Program-made: the position numbers and the translations under genes
Shown: positions 52,581 through 63,263 of the stretch, piece after piece
Numbering within the stretch: position 1 is the stretch's first letter
Layout of the letters: the number at the start of each line of letters is the position of its first letter
Assembly: GCA_036852015.1 (NCBI GenBank)
Contig: JAANDG010000351.1
Coordinates: forward strand, 87,958-151,957
DNA from: Pelodera strongyloides
Taxonomy: Eukaryota > Nematoda > Chromadorea > Rhabditida > Rhabditidae
DNA length: 64,000 nt
Direction: 5' to 3'
Notes under the pieces: generated by a model
Told to the model about the DNA's origin: nothing
Seen by the model: only the letters and a program-made list of their open reading frames with translations
Databases searched by the model: none

Positions 52581-53460
52581 ATGAGGTCGACCGGTCGACC
52601 CTATAAAGTTCCTTACTGTACTTTACTCTTAAACGAGTATTCTTAACGCTTTACTGTCCTTTGAAGACTATTACTGAATCTAATTCCAATTTGTATTCTT
52701 GTTTTGTCGACTAATCATTATTTTCATGATGGGAATTAAAGAAATCCAAAATTTAATCGCAAAAATAGCCAAAAAATAATCGACCATGTGTTATTAATCA
52801 TTGCTCACAGTTCATACATTTTTATTTTGAAAAGAAACTCGTGGTTATCGTACTGTAACTTGCATCTATATACGTGCCAGTCTCAAATATAATTTGGATG
52901 TCTCGAGATTGATACGTTCGGTTTTCGCACCTTTTTCTTATAACTTTCATCTTTGTATCATTCAAACTGAACAGATGAGTTATCATTTTTTTATTTTTTG
53001 CGCTATTTTGTGAGATAGACCGGCTACTCGGGGAACTATAGGAAAGATTTTGGTGATATCATTTTATCAGAAAAAAAAACGATGTTCACTTCCGCAGCGT
53101 TTGTCTATTACGCATGTTTTTTTGTAATTAATAACCTTGTCGTTTTTGTGGTAGTTAACCAAATAGCTAAAGAAATAGCTCAAGAGAACGGAGGTAAACT
53201 TCCGCTATTGTTTGTCAATATCTACCGTAGTTTGGCAGATTTTCGAGTGTTTGAACTTAGTTTTCGATGTTTAGGAAGAAAAAAATAGGGTGTCGTGACA
53301 TTTTTAGAAGACAACTAAAGAAGTTTTAAGGTACTTTACCTCTGGTGCTAATACTTCGTGATTGTCACATCACAGCTCGAAGTATTTTTAGCTGCTATGT
53401 TAAAATGTTACGATAGTCGATAGTATTTTACAGTATTGAATATAATAGGGTCGACCTCAT
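52581..53460. mobile_element. possible terminal-inverted-repeat element
   Basis: Left ATGAGGTCGACCGGTCGACC (itself a double site, continuing CTATA) and right ATAGGGTCGACCTCAT are inverted matches 880 bases apart. Inside is AT-rich with a 68-codon frame at 53082-53288 on the plus strand that starts with a hydrophobic stretch (FVYYACFFVINNLVVFVVV). No transposase recognised; could be coincidence of short ends. Confidence 0.4.
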
Positions 53461-53979
53461 GCCAAACAAAGTACTTACTGCTAATACTATTATATAAATA
53501 TATACGTTGATTATGACTTCAGTTGTCTTCATTGTGGGCTTGAACCCGTTTCGAAAACATAAAAAAAGAAACCTCGGTCAATAAGGATCTACAAACATTT
53601 AACACAGAACAGAGCGGAGCTAAACTATGTTTTGTGCAGTCGAGGCCCAGGAGTTTTAGCACATGATTTTTTTCGTGCGCATGACCAGTCACGGTAAATT
53701 CAAAAGAAATCGAAAACTGCATTTTGATCAAATGTTGGTTTAAGCTGTATCCCGGGGTTAAAATCTTTGTAGAACAAATAAAAATGACTCCCATAAATAG
53801 TTCTCAATCGCAATCCATATCACTGTCATTTTGCGAAGAATCTCGGAAAGTGGTAAAGGAGTTCGCCATTGGAGGAATAGAATTTGGAGGAATGGAGAAG
53901 TCCGACGTCAAACCAAATTGTTGATGATCTGCAATGAGGATGGACTTTGTTTCGACTATAATGGTTTATTCGTTTATTC

Positions 53980-54455
53980 TTAAAGGGATGGTTCATTCAT
54001 GAGCCGCCTTTTTTTTTTTATTGATAATAGCACAATATCATTCACAATGAAAATTAAATCAATCACAAACAATACGAATCGCAGAAGAAGCTTCCTTTAT
54101 TGGAAGCTAGTTGATCGGAAGCCAAAATCTAAACTCAAAAACTAATCGTACACAGATCGCGCGGGCTAATGGCAATTAGCCAAGTTACAAACTACACTCG
54201 GCAGGTCATTATTTTCCAGTGTATATCATTTAATTCGCTCTTGGCTAATTGCCATTAGCCCGCGCGATCTGTGTACGGTATTAGTTTTTGAGTTTAGATT
54301 TTGGCTTCCGATCAACTAGCTTCCAATAAAGGAAGCTTCTTCTGCGATTCGTATTGTTCTGTGATTGATTTATTTTTTATTGTGAATGATATTTGTGCTA
54401 TTATCTATAAAAACAATAAAAAGAGAGGTGATTTGAGATGAACCTATCCCTTTAA
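53980..54455. mobile_element. TTAA-flanked giant hairpin, family M4
   Basis: TTAA|AGGGATGGTTCATTC ... GAACCTATCCCT|TTAA, 476 bases. Arms of about 190 bases pair nearly base for base around a short loop (about 54185-54235). Inner arm includes GATCGCGCGGGCTAATGGC and its inverse. No open frame. Confidence 0.87.
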
Positions 54456-54578
54456 TCAAAACCTCGCCGTGATTATTCCTCTGATGTTAGTGATTGCACT
54501 GCGAATTTGAATCTGTTAGTAGATAAAGTTTCGAACAATTATGTGTTCTAAATGAAACTGGGCCCCCACACAAACCCG

Positions 54579-54735
54579 GCGGTATTACGGCCGATTTTGG
54601 AAACATATGATAGACAACTGCATTCTCGTGTATTTATGGCTTGATTTTTATTCCAATCAGATTCCTTTGCATATGATGCATGGGAACACGGTTATCCAAA
54701 ATCTGTTTCAGAAACAGGTTGTCATATCCCTTTAA
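54579..54735. mobile_element. MITE family M2 copy next to exon of the 54.8-60.6 kb gene
   Basis: Left GCGGTATTACGGCCG without TTAA, right GTTGTCATATCCCT|TTAA. It lies 17 bases from the last exon seen of the neighbouring gene. Confidence 0.6.
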
Positions 54736-54752
54736 AATAAATAAAAACCGAC

Positions 54753-55382
54753 TTATCGGATAGTCCTGCTCATCTTCCTCTTCTTCTCGTACGAGAACTT
54801 CTGAATGGGCAACAGAAGAGTGAGAATCGGAACTGGCAAGTGACCATTTTGTCCATCGACCCTGAAATTTAGGAATAATATATATATATATATATATATT
54901 AAAGCGAAATGCTAGCCCCTTTGGAAAATTTGCATATGATAAAATCCTCTGTATCCTATGCTAATTTTGTACGATCGTCCACGGCAATCGTACAAAATTA
55001 GCATCGGATACATAGGATTTGCTTATCATATGCAAATTTTCCAAAGAGGCTAGCTTTCGCATTAAATTAAAGGCTCAGGCGCATCTAAAAAAATCCTTCC
55101 CCAATTCTTCTATGATAAAACTCCCGGATTGCTCAAACGTGGCTCCGAAAACCCGTTTTGCAAAATATGCAAATGAGGCCGAGATATTAGCAAAGAAGAT
55201 CCTCAGAAGTGAACCGCAGTTTGAGCTCTCTCAATCTATGTATTGCCCTTCTCTCGTTTAACGAACGAATAAACACTACCAGGTGAAAAATTAATAAACA
55301 TCAGGACCCATTTTACTGTATTTTGGCTCGTTGCCTCTTTTTCGCTTCCTCTCTTGCTCTCTCTGTCACTTTCTCTCAACTA

Positions 55383-55419
<37 letters not shown>

Positions 55420-58400
55420 TTGTGAGTTAACGAATTAGATAAAGCTAAATAGCTTGTCTAAAAATAACCGCAATAGCCAATGTAACGTTCCGATCAAAGT
55501 TCTAACAATAAAAATGAAAAGCGAAATGCTTTGTTACAGAAATGCATAAGTGAAACGGCGAGGTAAAAAAAAGTGTTGGCGATCTTTAAAAGTAGAGAGA
55601 ATGATTGATTATGCTAGGGAATAGAGACAAAAAATCAAAGAGGCAGAAAGTGACATTATATTTTTATGACCATGGCAAATGAGAAAATAACCAGTAAATT
55701 AAAAGAAAAACAAGGTCGGATGCTTATATATATATATCTTTATTTTTTGAATTAAATATAACGCATATACAGTGACGAAGAAAGAGAAAACACACTGCTG
55801 CTTGTCTGACAGTGTCTTGGCGTGGAGTAGCGCTCGCTTAGTGGAAATTTACATATGGTGCAGTAATTTCACTTTTCATTACTCCACTTTCATTACTTCC
55901 GCAAGCTATTAGTTCTGAGGCCATATTCACCAACACACAGGGAGCCCTCCCTAGGCTCACGAGCGCTCTGAATCTCTTCTGCTATCGCACTCTCTACGCA
56001 CTCTTTAGCTCCCTGGGGAGGCTAGGGAGGGCTCCCTAAGTGTTGGTGAATACGGCCTCAGAGGCCGATTTCACCAAAATTTACTTCTGTCATAAATTTT
56101 TGACCATCAAAAAGGTACTTAGGTTAAGTAAATTTATGACTGAAGTACGCTGCAACACGCTTTTTGATGGATTTCACCAACATTTACTTTTTTTGAAGGA
56201 AAACGTTGGATAACAGCTAGATTAGTTTTTAAAACGAATATGCTATACATCTAAGTAATTACCAATAGTTATTTACCATGTAAACAAGAAATCTTATTAT
56301 ATAAAGGAGAAGAGTTTACTTTTTTGTTTGTGTGAACATAACGAAATCTTTTCATAACGAAAATTTTCTATTGGCAAAGAGCATACAAAATCTTTGCCGC
56401 TGGCGAGATTCGAACCCACAGCAGCGCACAATCTCTCGATTCATAGTCCAACGCTCTACCTGTTGAGCTATGCTAGCTTATATCAAGGGTAATCCTCTGC
56501 CCTATGCATCACCTTCAATGGCAAATTTGCATGGTAGTATTAGTCGAGTGGAGATCTCAATTGATTATTATACGTTTCCAGAATCAGAGACGTGTGAATG
56601 TGTGGGAGGAGAAAAATACGAGATTTAACTTTTTACATTGTAGCAATTCTTTTTTAAATAGGGAAACAATCGGCCGAAGGCCGATTCCTCCAGTCGGAGA
56701 AGAGCCCGTAGGGCTCTTCGAACGGCTGGTAGCTAAATAATCAAGAGTGTAATCACTTTATTAATATGTGAAATTTGTTTCAAAAACTGAAATCATTGTT
56801 ATCTAATGTTTACAAAGCATATTTACCATAAAAACCATACAATTATTAAACAGTTGAGTTAATCAGCTCTCATAATGGAGAAAAAAACCGAAGTACGGGG
56901 ATACTTCCACCTTTTTGGTCTAAGTACGCCTCCCGTGTTAAAAGCGTACTTTTGTCAAAAAGGTACTTAAAGGGTCAGGCCCATTTCAAATGACAACTAT
57001 TTTTGATGATTCCATCTAGTTCTCGATGTCAAATATAGTAGGATGCAATATTTTTTTCTTATTTTTTTTGCAAGATTCACACACTATTCGGCAATTTACG
57101 TGGGCAGTCATACCCAACTATTTATCGCAGTTGGCACGCCCCTTCGCGCTCATTGGCCAATATCGCAATTGCCACGCCCAATAGAGCATATCCCCAATTA
57201 GGCGAAGGGGCGTGACACTGTAAATAGTTGGGTATGACTGGCAATGGTAAATTCCGAATACTGCGTGAATTTTGCGCTTGAAAATTAGGAAAATATCATA
57301 TCCTACTATATTTGACATGAAGAATCAGATGGAATAATCAAAAATAGGGGTCATTTGAAATGGGCCTGACCCTTTAACCTAAGTACCTTTTTGACAGAAG
57401 TAAATGTTGGTGAAACCGGAAGTAATTTTTGACTGAAGTAACATTTTTGACAGAAGTAGTTGGTGGGGGGAATCTCAGAATCGGAAGAATCTGCACAAAA
57501 ATCTGGGTTTTTTTTAGCGGACTTTTGTTAGCAATTAATAATAATAAATCTTTATTGGTCGATGGATAAGGCAAAGAAAATGAGGCAAAAACGTGAATTT
57601 TGTAAAGACCTTTCGTCGCAACCATTGCCTCAAGCGTCGCAACCATTGCCTCAAGCGTAGAAAAAGAGTGGGAGACAGAGAAACACAATATCGGTAGCTG
57701 CAATTGTTAACAATGGTTCCCTGAAGATGGCGTAAAGCCGAAACGTCGGAACGTCGGAAATAAATGTGCTAAACACACGCTTTGTTTTCTTTTAGTTGGA
57801 ATAAAAAGCTCACCACAACACTGAATTATGGTTATGAAATATATGATCAACGGTGTACCAATGACATATTCTATTTTTATGTACTCAATTACGAGAGAGG
57901 ATACGCTGCTTTTCAGGAAATAATTTTTTTATGACGAAAGTTCTGGAAAATTCCATAAATTGAACGAACTAATGATTAATTATGGAAGATGACCTCTTTT
58001 AGAAAAGTGCAAGGACATTTGCAAAGTCACGTTTTGATTATTAGAAAGTGCTCATAAACTCTAAAGGTTACACTAAAATTTTCTTCAAAACAGCAGGGCT
58101 GATATCAACCCAGATTGCAATACACGCAAACAATATCGGTGTAACAATATCAGCAAAACAAATTGCATAGAAAGTAGCACGAGCCAATCAATAATAAGAC
58201 GAAATATTTTAAAGCGATATAAGGCCGGTTTTGGAAACGTATGGACAATTGCTTTCCCAGATATTGTTAGATAAAAAAATCGCGCAGATTGCGCTGTCAT
58301 TTGCATCTACTCGGGAATACACAGTTTGAAAACCAGGCTGTTATACCGCTTTAAGACATGTGATAATAAATATTAAAATGGAGACAAAATGCAAAATTTA

Positions 58401-60553
58401 AATGGCTGAAATAATGAAGTTGGATGCTTATATATTAGAGAAGGAATCAAATAAGGGTACAATGAAATTCTGTAAAATTCAGGAATATTTTTGAATTTTA
58501 CTGACTGATTTTAATGGTTTTACTGATTTGAATTATTGATTGAATATTTACCTGACTACTGTCTCCTTGATTCAAAATACACGGTGTTTGCCTGGAAGAT
58601 TGGGGCAGAGAAGCTGATCCACCTTGAGGGCGACTGAAATAAAATAATCAATAATTCAATCAATCAAGTAATCAATCGATCAGTGAAAAACGTCGAAAAG
58701 GCATAGCTGCTGACCATAAACCACCCATTATGCATATCTATCTAGCATCTAGAATAGGCCGTGTTCGTGTCAGTTATTGGAAACTCTTTTCATACTATTG
58801 TTTTAATTGATTCAGGAAAAAAATTGTTTGCATACTACACAAGGTGAACATTCAAAATACAAATAATTTCAAACAAAAGCAATTCATTTGTTTTAACGGT
58901 CAGGGTACAAAATGCGCAAACACATGCTAGTGCAGTTCGCAAACAACCACGTGGCATACCGCTTTAAAAATAAAATAAAAATGTACCCTTTATAACATGA
59001 GGTGAGTGAATTGCTGCGTTTCCTCTTGCTCAGATAGTGCGGGAGAACTCTGCTGGACCGTCGTGAACCAACAGCACTTGCCCTGGTGGGAAACGAATGA
59101 TGCCGGAGAACCTGAATTAATCAGTCAATCGATCAATGTACCGTAACATAAATCAATATTTTACCACTAAAGGGTCAGACCCACGAAAAACCCTTAGAGT
59201 GCGCTTGTAAGTTAAGTCAATTAAGCCAACACAACATGAAATCCTGAGGCCGTATTCACCAACGCGCAGGGAACCCTCCCGTGCCTCCCCAGGGAGCTAG
59301 AGAGTGCGAGAGCGGAAGAGATTCAGAGCGCTCGTGAGCCTAGAGAGGGCACCGTGTGTGTTGGCCTCTGAGCTTCAGATTATGTGCGCATAGCACATCC
59401 TGAGAAAGTTTGAGATTAAACATAAACAATAAATGGACTTTGTAAACTTACAATAGTATCCAGACTTGTGCTTGTGCAAAGTTGTTGTTGTTGTCTCGTT
59501 TGTGGACCAGGTTCTACCTCACTACTGCATGAACCATCAGTCCTGGATGCAGGGCGAGAAGATTCCGAGGCAGAAGCTTCTGGCTAGAAAGAAGGTTTTC
59601 AGAAAAGAATTTATTGATTAATCGGGAAAGTAGGCCTTCAGCCCCACTTATTGAAACCAGAAATTAAATCTTCAGAAACTACTGATTGATCTATTGAAAA
59701 GAGCAGTAATTTACCCTTTGATAGAGAAAAACTGCGGAAAAAACACTTAACCCCGGTCTGGATTGGAGCAGTGTATCTGCAGTACTTGCGCTACCGTAAT
59801 CCGACCTAGTGCAGTGTATAGTGTACATACCTCACTTGTTCCACAGTATACAAATACTAACGTCCACAGTATGACAAGAGAAAGTATACAGAAGTGTATC
59901 TATAGTATAAGTAGTTGCGTAACCCCACCTGGCACAGCCAACGCAGCTATCATACCCCTTTAATCAGCTACAGTATACCATAGTGTCCCCAACATGAAAC
60001 AATACTCGCACTACCGTAACCCCGAACCTCACCTGGCACAGGTCCAACGCAGCTATCGTATCCCTTTTCTCGATATTCTGTAGAGGGTTCTCGTCCGGCC
60101 GCAATATCACATCTTCCACGGCCCGCTTTAGATCACCTGAATATTCGCCTTTATTTATATCTTAATTCATGAAATCTTATTCAAAGCGACATCACACGTG
60201 GTTTGAGAAAATATAATGAACGGCAACTGCACTCCTTTCTGCTCCGGAAATGTCAAATATACATAGGAATTGCTGATATCCAGCATACGTTTCATCAACT
60301 TTGAAAAAACACAGCTTTGAAAAATGTTATCCAATTTAAAATTATAACAAAGACAAAAACGAATCTCCTATCCTATCTTACAGTTTTCATTTGGCATATT
60401 TTAAAAATTTGAATATTCTGCAAGGAGGCGGGGTTTAGCAAATCAACATACCAATTCGCATATTATTCTCCAGTGTTCCTTCGTGTCGTCTGTTGCACAG
60501 CGGTGTCACACCGCAGAGGTAACGACTTGTGTCAAAGCAGAAAGGAGCCAGTG
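54753..60553 (-). CDS. six-exon gene for Ser/Gln-rich protein, possible C3Hc3H (INO80D/KANSL2-like) relative
   Basis: Exons on the minus strand: 60452-60553, 60033-60136, 59452-59583, 58987-59111, 58552-58633, 54753-54861. Every join keeps phase, which is the main support. Exon one has a Cys/His patch (FCFDTSRYLCGVTPLCNRRH) followed by an amphipathic stretch across the next exon (GDLKRAVEDVILRPDENP). The patch resembles the end of the second C3Hc3H domain of INO80D/KANSL2-type chromatin proteins (PVFDI...TPLC..H), but that match is weak and made from memory. Later exons are Ser/Gln/Arg-rich, with RSSRVLPHYLSKRKR, and an acidic run VREEEEDEQDYP in the last exon seen. Donor choice is weakest for 58987 (GG|GTACAT) and 54753 (AA|GTCGGT); without the latter the frame reads into a foldback element and stops near 54637. 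The 5' end and probably the 3' end are missing. A chromatin-associated role is inference only. Confidence 0.62.
54899..55065. mobile_element. TTAA-flanked near-perfect palindrome, family M3
   Basis: Same element as at 45845, with TTAA|AGCGAAATGCTAGCCCC at the left and GCTAGCTTTCGCA|TTAA at the right. It sits beside a TA microsatellite and 38 bases from an exon. Confidence 0.84.
55350..55420. repeat. CT microsatellite
   Basis: (CT)n in the large last intron of the 54.8-60.6 kb gene. Confidence 0.85.
55915..56061. mobile_element. GAGGCC-ended palindromic element, family M6
   Basis: CTGAGGCCATATTCACCAAC ... GTTGGTGAATACGGCCTCAG; inner GGGAGCCCTCCCTAG with its inverse. Confidence 0.82.
56396..56477 (-). 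tRNA. tRNA-like sequence, probably pseudogene or SINE head
   Basis: On the minus strand, A box TAGCTCAACAGG and B box GGTTCGAATC with a seven-base anticodon loop CTATGAA. The acceptor stem pairs poorly (GCTAGCA with CAGCGGC) and the variable region is long, so a working tRNA is doubtful. It lies within an old foldback element. Confidence 0.4.
56967..57377. mobile_element. TTAA-flanked foldback element, family M5
   Basis: TTAA|AGGGTCAGGCCCATTTCAA ... GGGCCTGACCCT|TTAA. Long inverted arms include ATATAGTAGGATG and its inverse and CACGCCCCTTCGC with its inverse. Inserted into an older foldback. Confidence 0.87.
57612..57658. repeat. tandem duplication, 23-base unit
   Basis: GTCGCAACCATTGCCTCAAGC is present twice in tandem, 60 bases before the hammerhead-like motif. 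Confidence 0.75.
57717..57759 (+). ncRNA. hammerhead-ribozyme-like motif
   Basis: On the plus strand: stem I TTCC (57717-57720) with GGAA (57756-57759); core CTGAAGA (57721-57727); stem II GGC-GTAAA-GCC (57729-57739); GAAA (57740-57743); stem III ACGT with loop CGGA and ACGT (57743-57754); cleavage-site C at 57755. All conserved core positions fit CUGANGA...GAAA...UH. The one departure is an extra T (57728) before stem II. Hammerhead motifs are established in Penelope-like retroelements and other repeats, so this may be a retroelement remnant. Activity is untested. Confidence 0.5.
58209..58354. mobile_element. TTAA-flanked MITE, family M2 copy
   Basis: TTAA|AGCGATATAAGGCCGG ... CCAGGCTGTTATACCGCT|TTAA, inside the last intron of the 54.8-60.6 kb gene. 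Confidence 0.72.
58855..58967. mobile_element. right half of a MITE family M2 copy
   Basis: CGCAAACAACCACGTGG and CATACCGCT|TTAA at the right end; the left end is lost. The neighbouring exon at 58987 begins 20 bases away. Confidence 0.5.
59244..59372. mobile_element. GAGGCC-ended palindromic element, family M6, right arm shortened
   Basis: CTGAGGCCGTATTCACCAAC at the left, GTGTTGGCCTCTGAG at the right (about nine bases missing from the arm). Inside it shares GATTCAGAGCGCTCGTGAGC with the inverse of the 55915 copy. Confidence 0.75.
60178..60320. mobile_element. degenerate MITE family M2 copy
   Basis: Left end TTCAAAGCGACATCACACG followed by TGGTTTGAGAAAATAT; right end only a CATACGTTTCAT remnant and AAACACAGCTTTGA. 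Confidence 0.45.
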
Positions 60554-60622
60554 CTAGGACGAAATATAGAAGATATCTTAAATTAATTAAGGTAACAAAA
60601 ATATCAGAACCTTACTAGAGAA

Positions 60623-60801
60623 TTAAAGCGAAGTACCGGCCGGTTTTTGAAACGCATCGTGGGCACCTTCATTTTTATGCAGCTTATGCAAATGAACATA
60701 AATTGGAATAAAAAATCGCGCTAAATTCGAGCAACTTTGCATGAATACGTAAGAATTCGGCTGTCCACGATGCGTTTCAAAAACTGGCCAGCATTTCGTT
60801 A
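60623..60801. mobile_element. TTAA-flanked MITE, family M1 copy, damaged right end
   Basis: TTAA|AGCGAAGTACCGGCCGG at the left; the right end GCATTTCGTTAGAG has lost the normal GCT|TTAA. Confidence 0.78.
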
Positions 60802-61181
60802 GAGCTAGAGATACAATATACAATTTAAGAAAAAAAAACCATTTCGACTGCTATATCGTAAAAACATTAAAATAACAACACGCAAGAAATGAATTATATG
60901 AATTGCGTGTAGATAAAATAAAATAAATATATAAAATTGATCATGTCATATAGTTCGATTCATTCACATTTTCCGTTTTTTTTTTCGCGAGATTAATAAA
61001 ATAATAGGGTGATTCAAAATTAGAAATCAAACACTAAGTGAAGCCTTTTAATACCATGGTAACATCCTAATGTAAGCCGGTTTATAATATACAATTAGTA
61101 AAGTTATAATAGTCCAAAAGGAAAATTACTACCCTATTAGCCAATCGTAATTTGTAATTGCTTTCTTATAGAGGATTTATA

Positions 61182-61422
61182 AGCACTTTCTTCCCCGTGG
61201 AATGTGCCCCGTGGCCGTTCGTGAGCTCTTCCTTTCTATAGATAGGAAAGATGTACGTAACGCGACTTTCCGAATCAAATATGCATGCAATAAACAAAAA
61301 GTTTTTTTCGATATACTTATCTCAAATGCCTCAACGTATAAAAAGCTGGTTACATTCTATCTCTTCTATGAAATGAATGTTATAAACCCACGGGACACTT
61401 TCCACGGGGAAGAGCAAGTGCT
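61182..61422. mobile_element. foldback element with 33-35-base arms
   Basis: AGCACTTTCTTCCCCGTGG at the left is the inverse of CCACGGGGAAGAGCAAGTGCT at the right (minus one base at each side); arms also share the block around CCCCGTGG/CCACGGG. The open frame 61202-61462 spans the loop and is not called. Confidence 0.66.
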
Positions 61423-61886
61423 CTCAACTCAAAACGCCCTTTTATTGTCGACTCCACAATAAGGAAAATAAAACATTCTTATTTTATTTTGCCTTTAATT
61501 CATTGAAAATTGAAACCCCATTAGAGAAATCTACAGATCAAAAAGCAAGTCAGTAGTTAGCATACTTGCATACTGTGTCAACTTGAGTTGTGCCAGACAA
61601 ACAATAGTCAGTGTGCTTGAGGTTAAAAATGGAAACAAAGCAAAAGGATTTCCTAAAAAGCTTGATACGGACGTAAATAAACCTTTTTATACTAATTTTT
61701 CTAAACTGATTTGAGAAAAGTAATTTTTGGCAAGTTTTGGATTTTGAAATTTTCCCGCACTTTGCGGAAAGAATTCCAGCAAGATTCTATATTGCAAATT
61801 GGTGGTGAGAAATCACTAGACTTTATCCAGGCGCTGTCAATGAAGGACGAAGGCGAAAACAACGAAACTAACAATAAGAAAATACG

Positions 61887-62055
61887 TTCAAAGCGAAAAT
61901 ACCGGCCGGTTTCTGAAACGCATCGTGGTCAGCTGAATTCTTACGTATTTATTCAAAGCTGCTCGATGTTTTATTCTACTTTATGTTCATTTGCATAAGC
62001 GACATACGATGGAGTACTCGATGCGTTAAAAAAACCAGCCGGTAATTCGCTTTAA
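61887..62055. mobile_element. TTAA-flanked MITE, family M1 copy
   Basis: Left end TTCA|AAGCGAAAATACCGGCC (one changed target base), right end GGTAATTCGCT|TTAA. Confidence 0.8.
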
Positions 62056-62714
62056 AATATAAAAGTCTACTTACATCACTAAACTAATAACTAATAGAAG
62101 ATGTGCCTGTGAAGTGCTTTCTTTGTTAAAACTAGGCTTATATTATACTCTCTTAATTTACTGTTGTTTGTTTTCTTATAAAAGATTTTTCTATGAAAAA
62201 AAGATATTACTGTATGAAACCCTGACCCTTAATCCAGTTACAAGAATGTGCTAAAAAGTTGCCAAAACCATTTTAAAAACAGCTGTAAAAAGACGCCAAA
62301 TTACATAAAGCACAAAAATCTGTCTACAAATAGTTACATGTACAATGTACTCAGGTACAATTTTCACGTACAATTTCTCCACAAAAACACGCACGCAATA
62401 ACAATTAACTAACTTTTTTTCTGAAATTGTAGCTGTAGCTACATAAATTCGTAGCTACCAGTGATTAAATTACGTTCAAGTATAAGGAGACAACAAGTTA
62501 TCGTCCAGGCGCTAAAAAAACTCTCGCCTCGGGTATAGTAGTAAATAAATAAAAAATAAACAAAGCCTACAAACTACAAATTGAATAAAAAGTAAAATTT
62601 TTAATCAGAATATGTGGGGAAGCCCTGACGGATGGGAAAACCAGTTGCCCGAGGGGGGCAGAGCTACTAGACATGGGACATTTTAAGGTCCGGGCTGGCA
62701 GGAATCAATAGATA

Positions 62715-62805
62715 GAGAGGGAGAGAGAGAGAAGGAGAGGGAGAGAGGGAGGGAGGGAGAAGAGTGATGATTGTGGAATGAAGAGAGAGAGAGGGAGAGA
62801 GAGAG
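62715..62805. repeat. GA microsatellite
   Basis: Two (GA)n blocks; the reverse-strand open frame here (Ser/Leu/Pro rich) is a product of the repeat. Confidence 0.85.
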
Positions 62806-63089
62806 TTATAGGATGAAAGAGGAGGAAAAGAGTGTATGACAGTAGTTAGGGAGGGGAGCAAAGATCTAGCCTCGGGGAGGATAACTTGGTGATGAAAACA
62901 AGGCGAGATGCTATACATTCCTGAAGCCAACTTTAATGAAGGTCGGTTAATAAGGAGGGTGCACAACAAAAACGAAGAAATTATTTCGTATTTATGACAC
63001 TTGTGTGAAGACGTCGAGCAATTTGTCATCTGGGGAACTCGTCGTCTACTCTGTTCACGACGTATGTGAAACAAAAAGAACCGCGAAAA

Positions 63090-63263
63090 TTAAAGCGGTA
63101 TGTCGCGTGGTTTCCAAAGGTACGATGGACAAATTAAGCTACATTGATTACATACACATTGCTTTGCATTCTGTGCCCGAAACCCAAACGGGCACAGAAT
63201 TTGCATATAGTACAGCGGAATGGTCCAGCATACGTTTCGAAACCACGTGCCATATCGCTTTAG
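63090..63263. mobile_element. TTAA-flanked MITE, family M2 copy with inner palindrome
   Basis: TTAA|AGCGGTATGTCGCGTGG ... CACGTGCCATATCGCT|TTAG. The inside holds an inverted pair (ATTCTGTGCCCG / CGGGCACAGAAT). Open frames on both strands here (63005-63403 and 63148-63549) follow from the element and are not called. Confidence 0.72.

Larger units (their letters stand above)
56065..57475. mobile_element. older foldback element interrupted by the M5 insertion
   Basis: Left part (56078-56130) and right part (57375-57420) are inverted copies: TTCACCAAAATTTACTTCTG versus CAGAAGTAAATGTTGGTGAA, and AAAAAGGTACTTAGG versus CCTAAGTACCTTTTT. A further copy of TTCACCAACATTTAC lies at 56171. The element also contains a tRNA-like sequence at 56396-56477. 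Confidence 0.55.
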
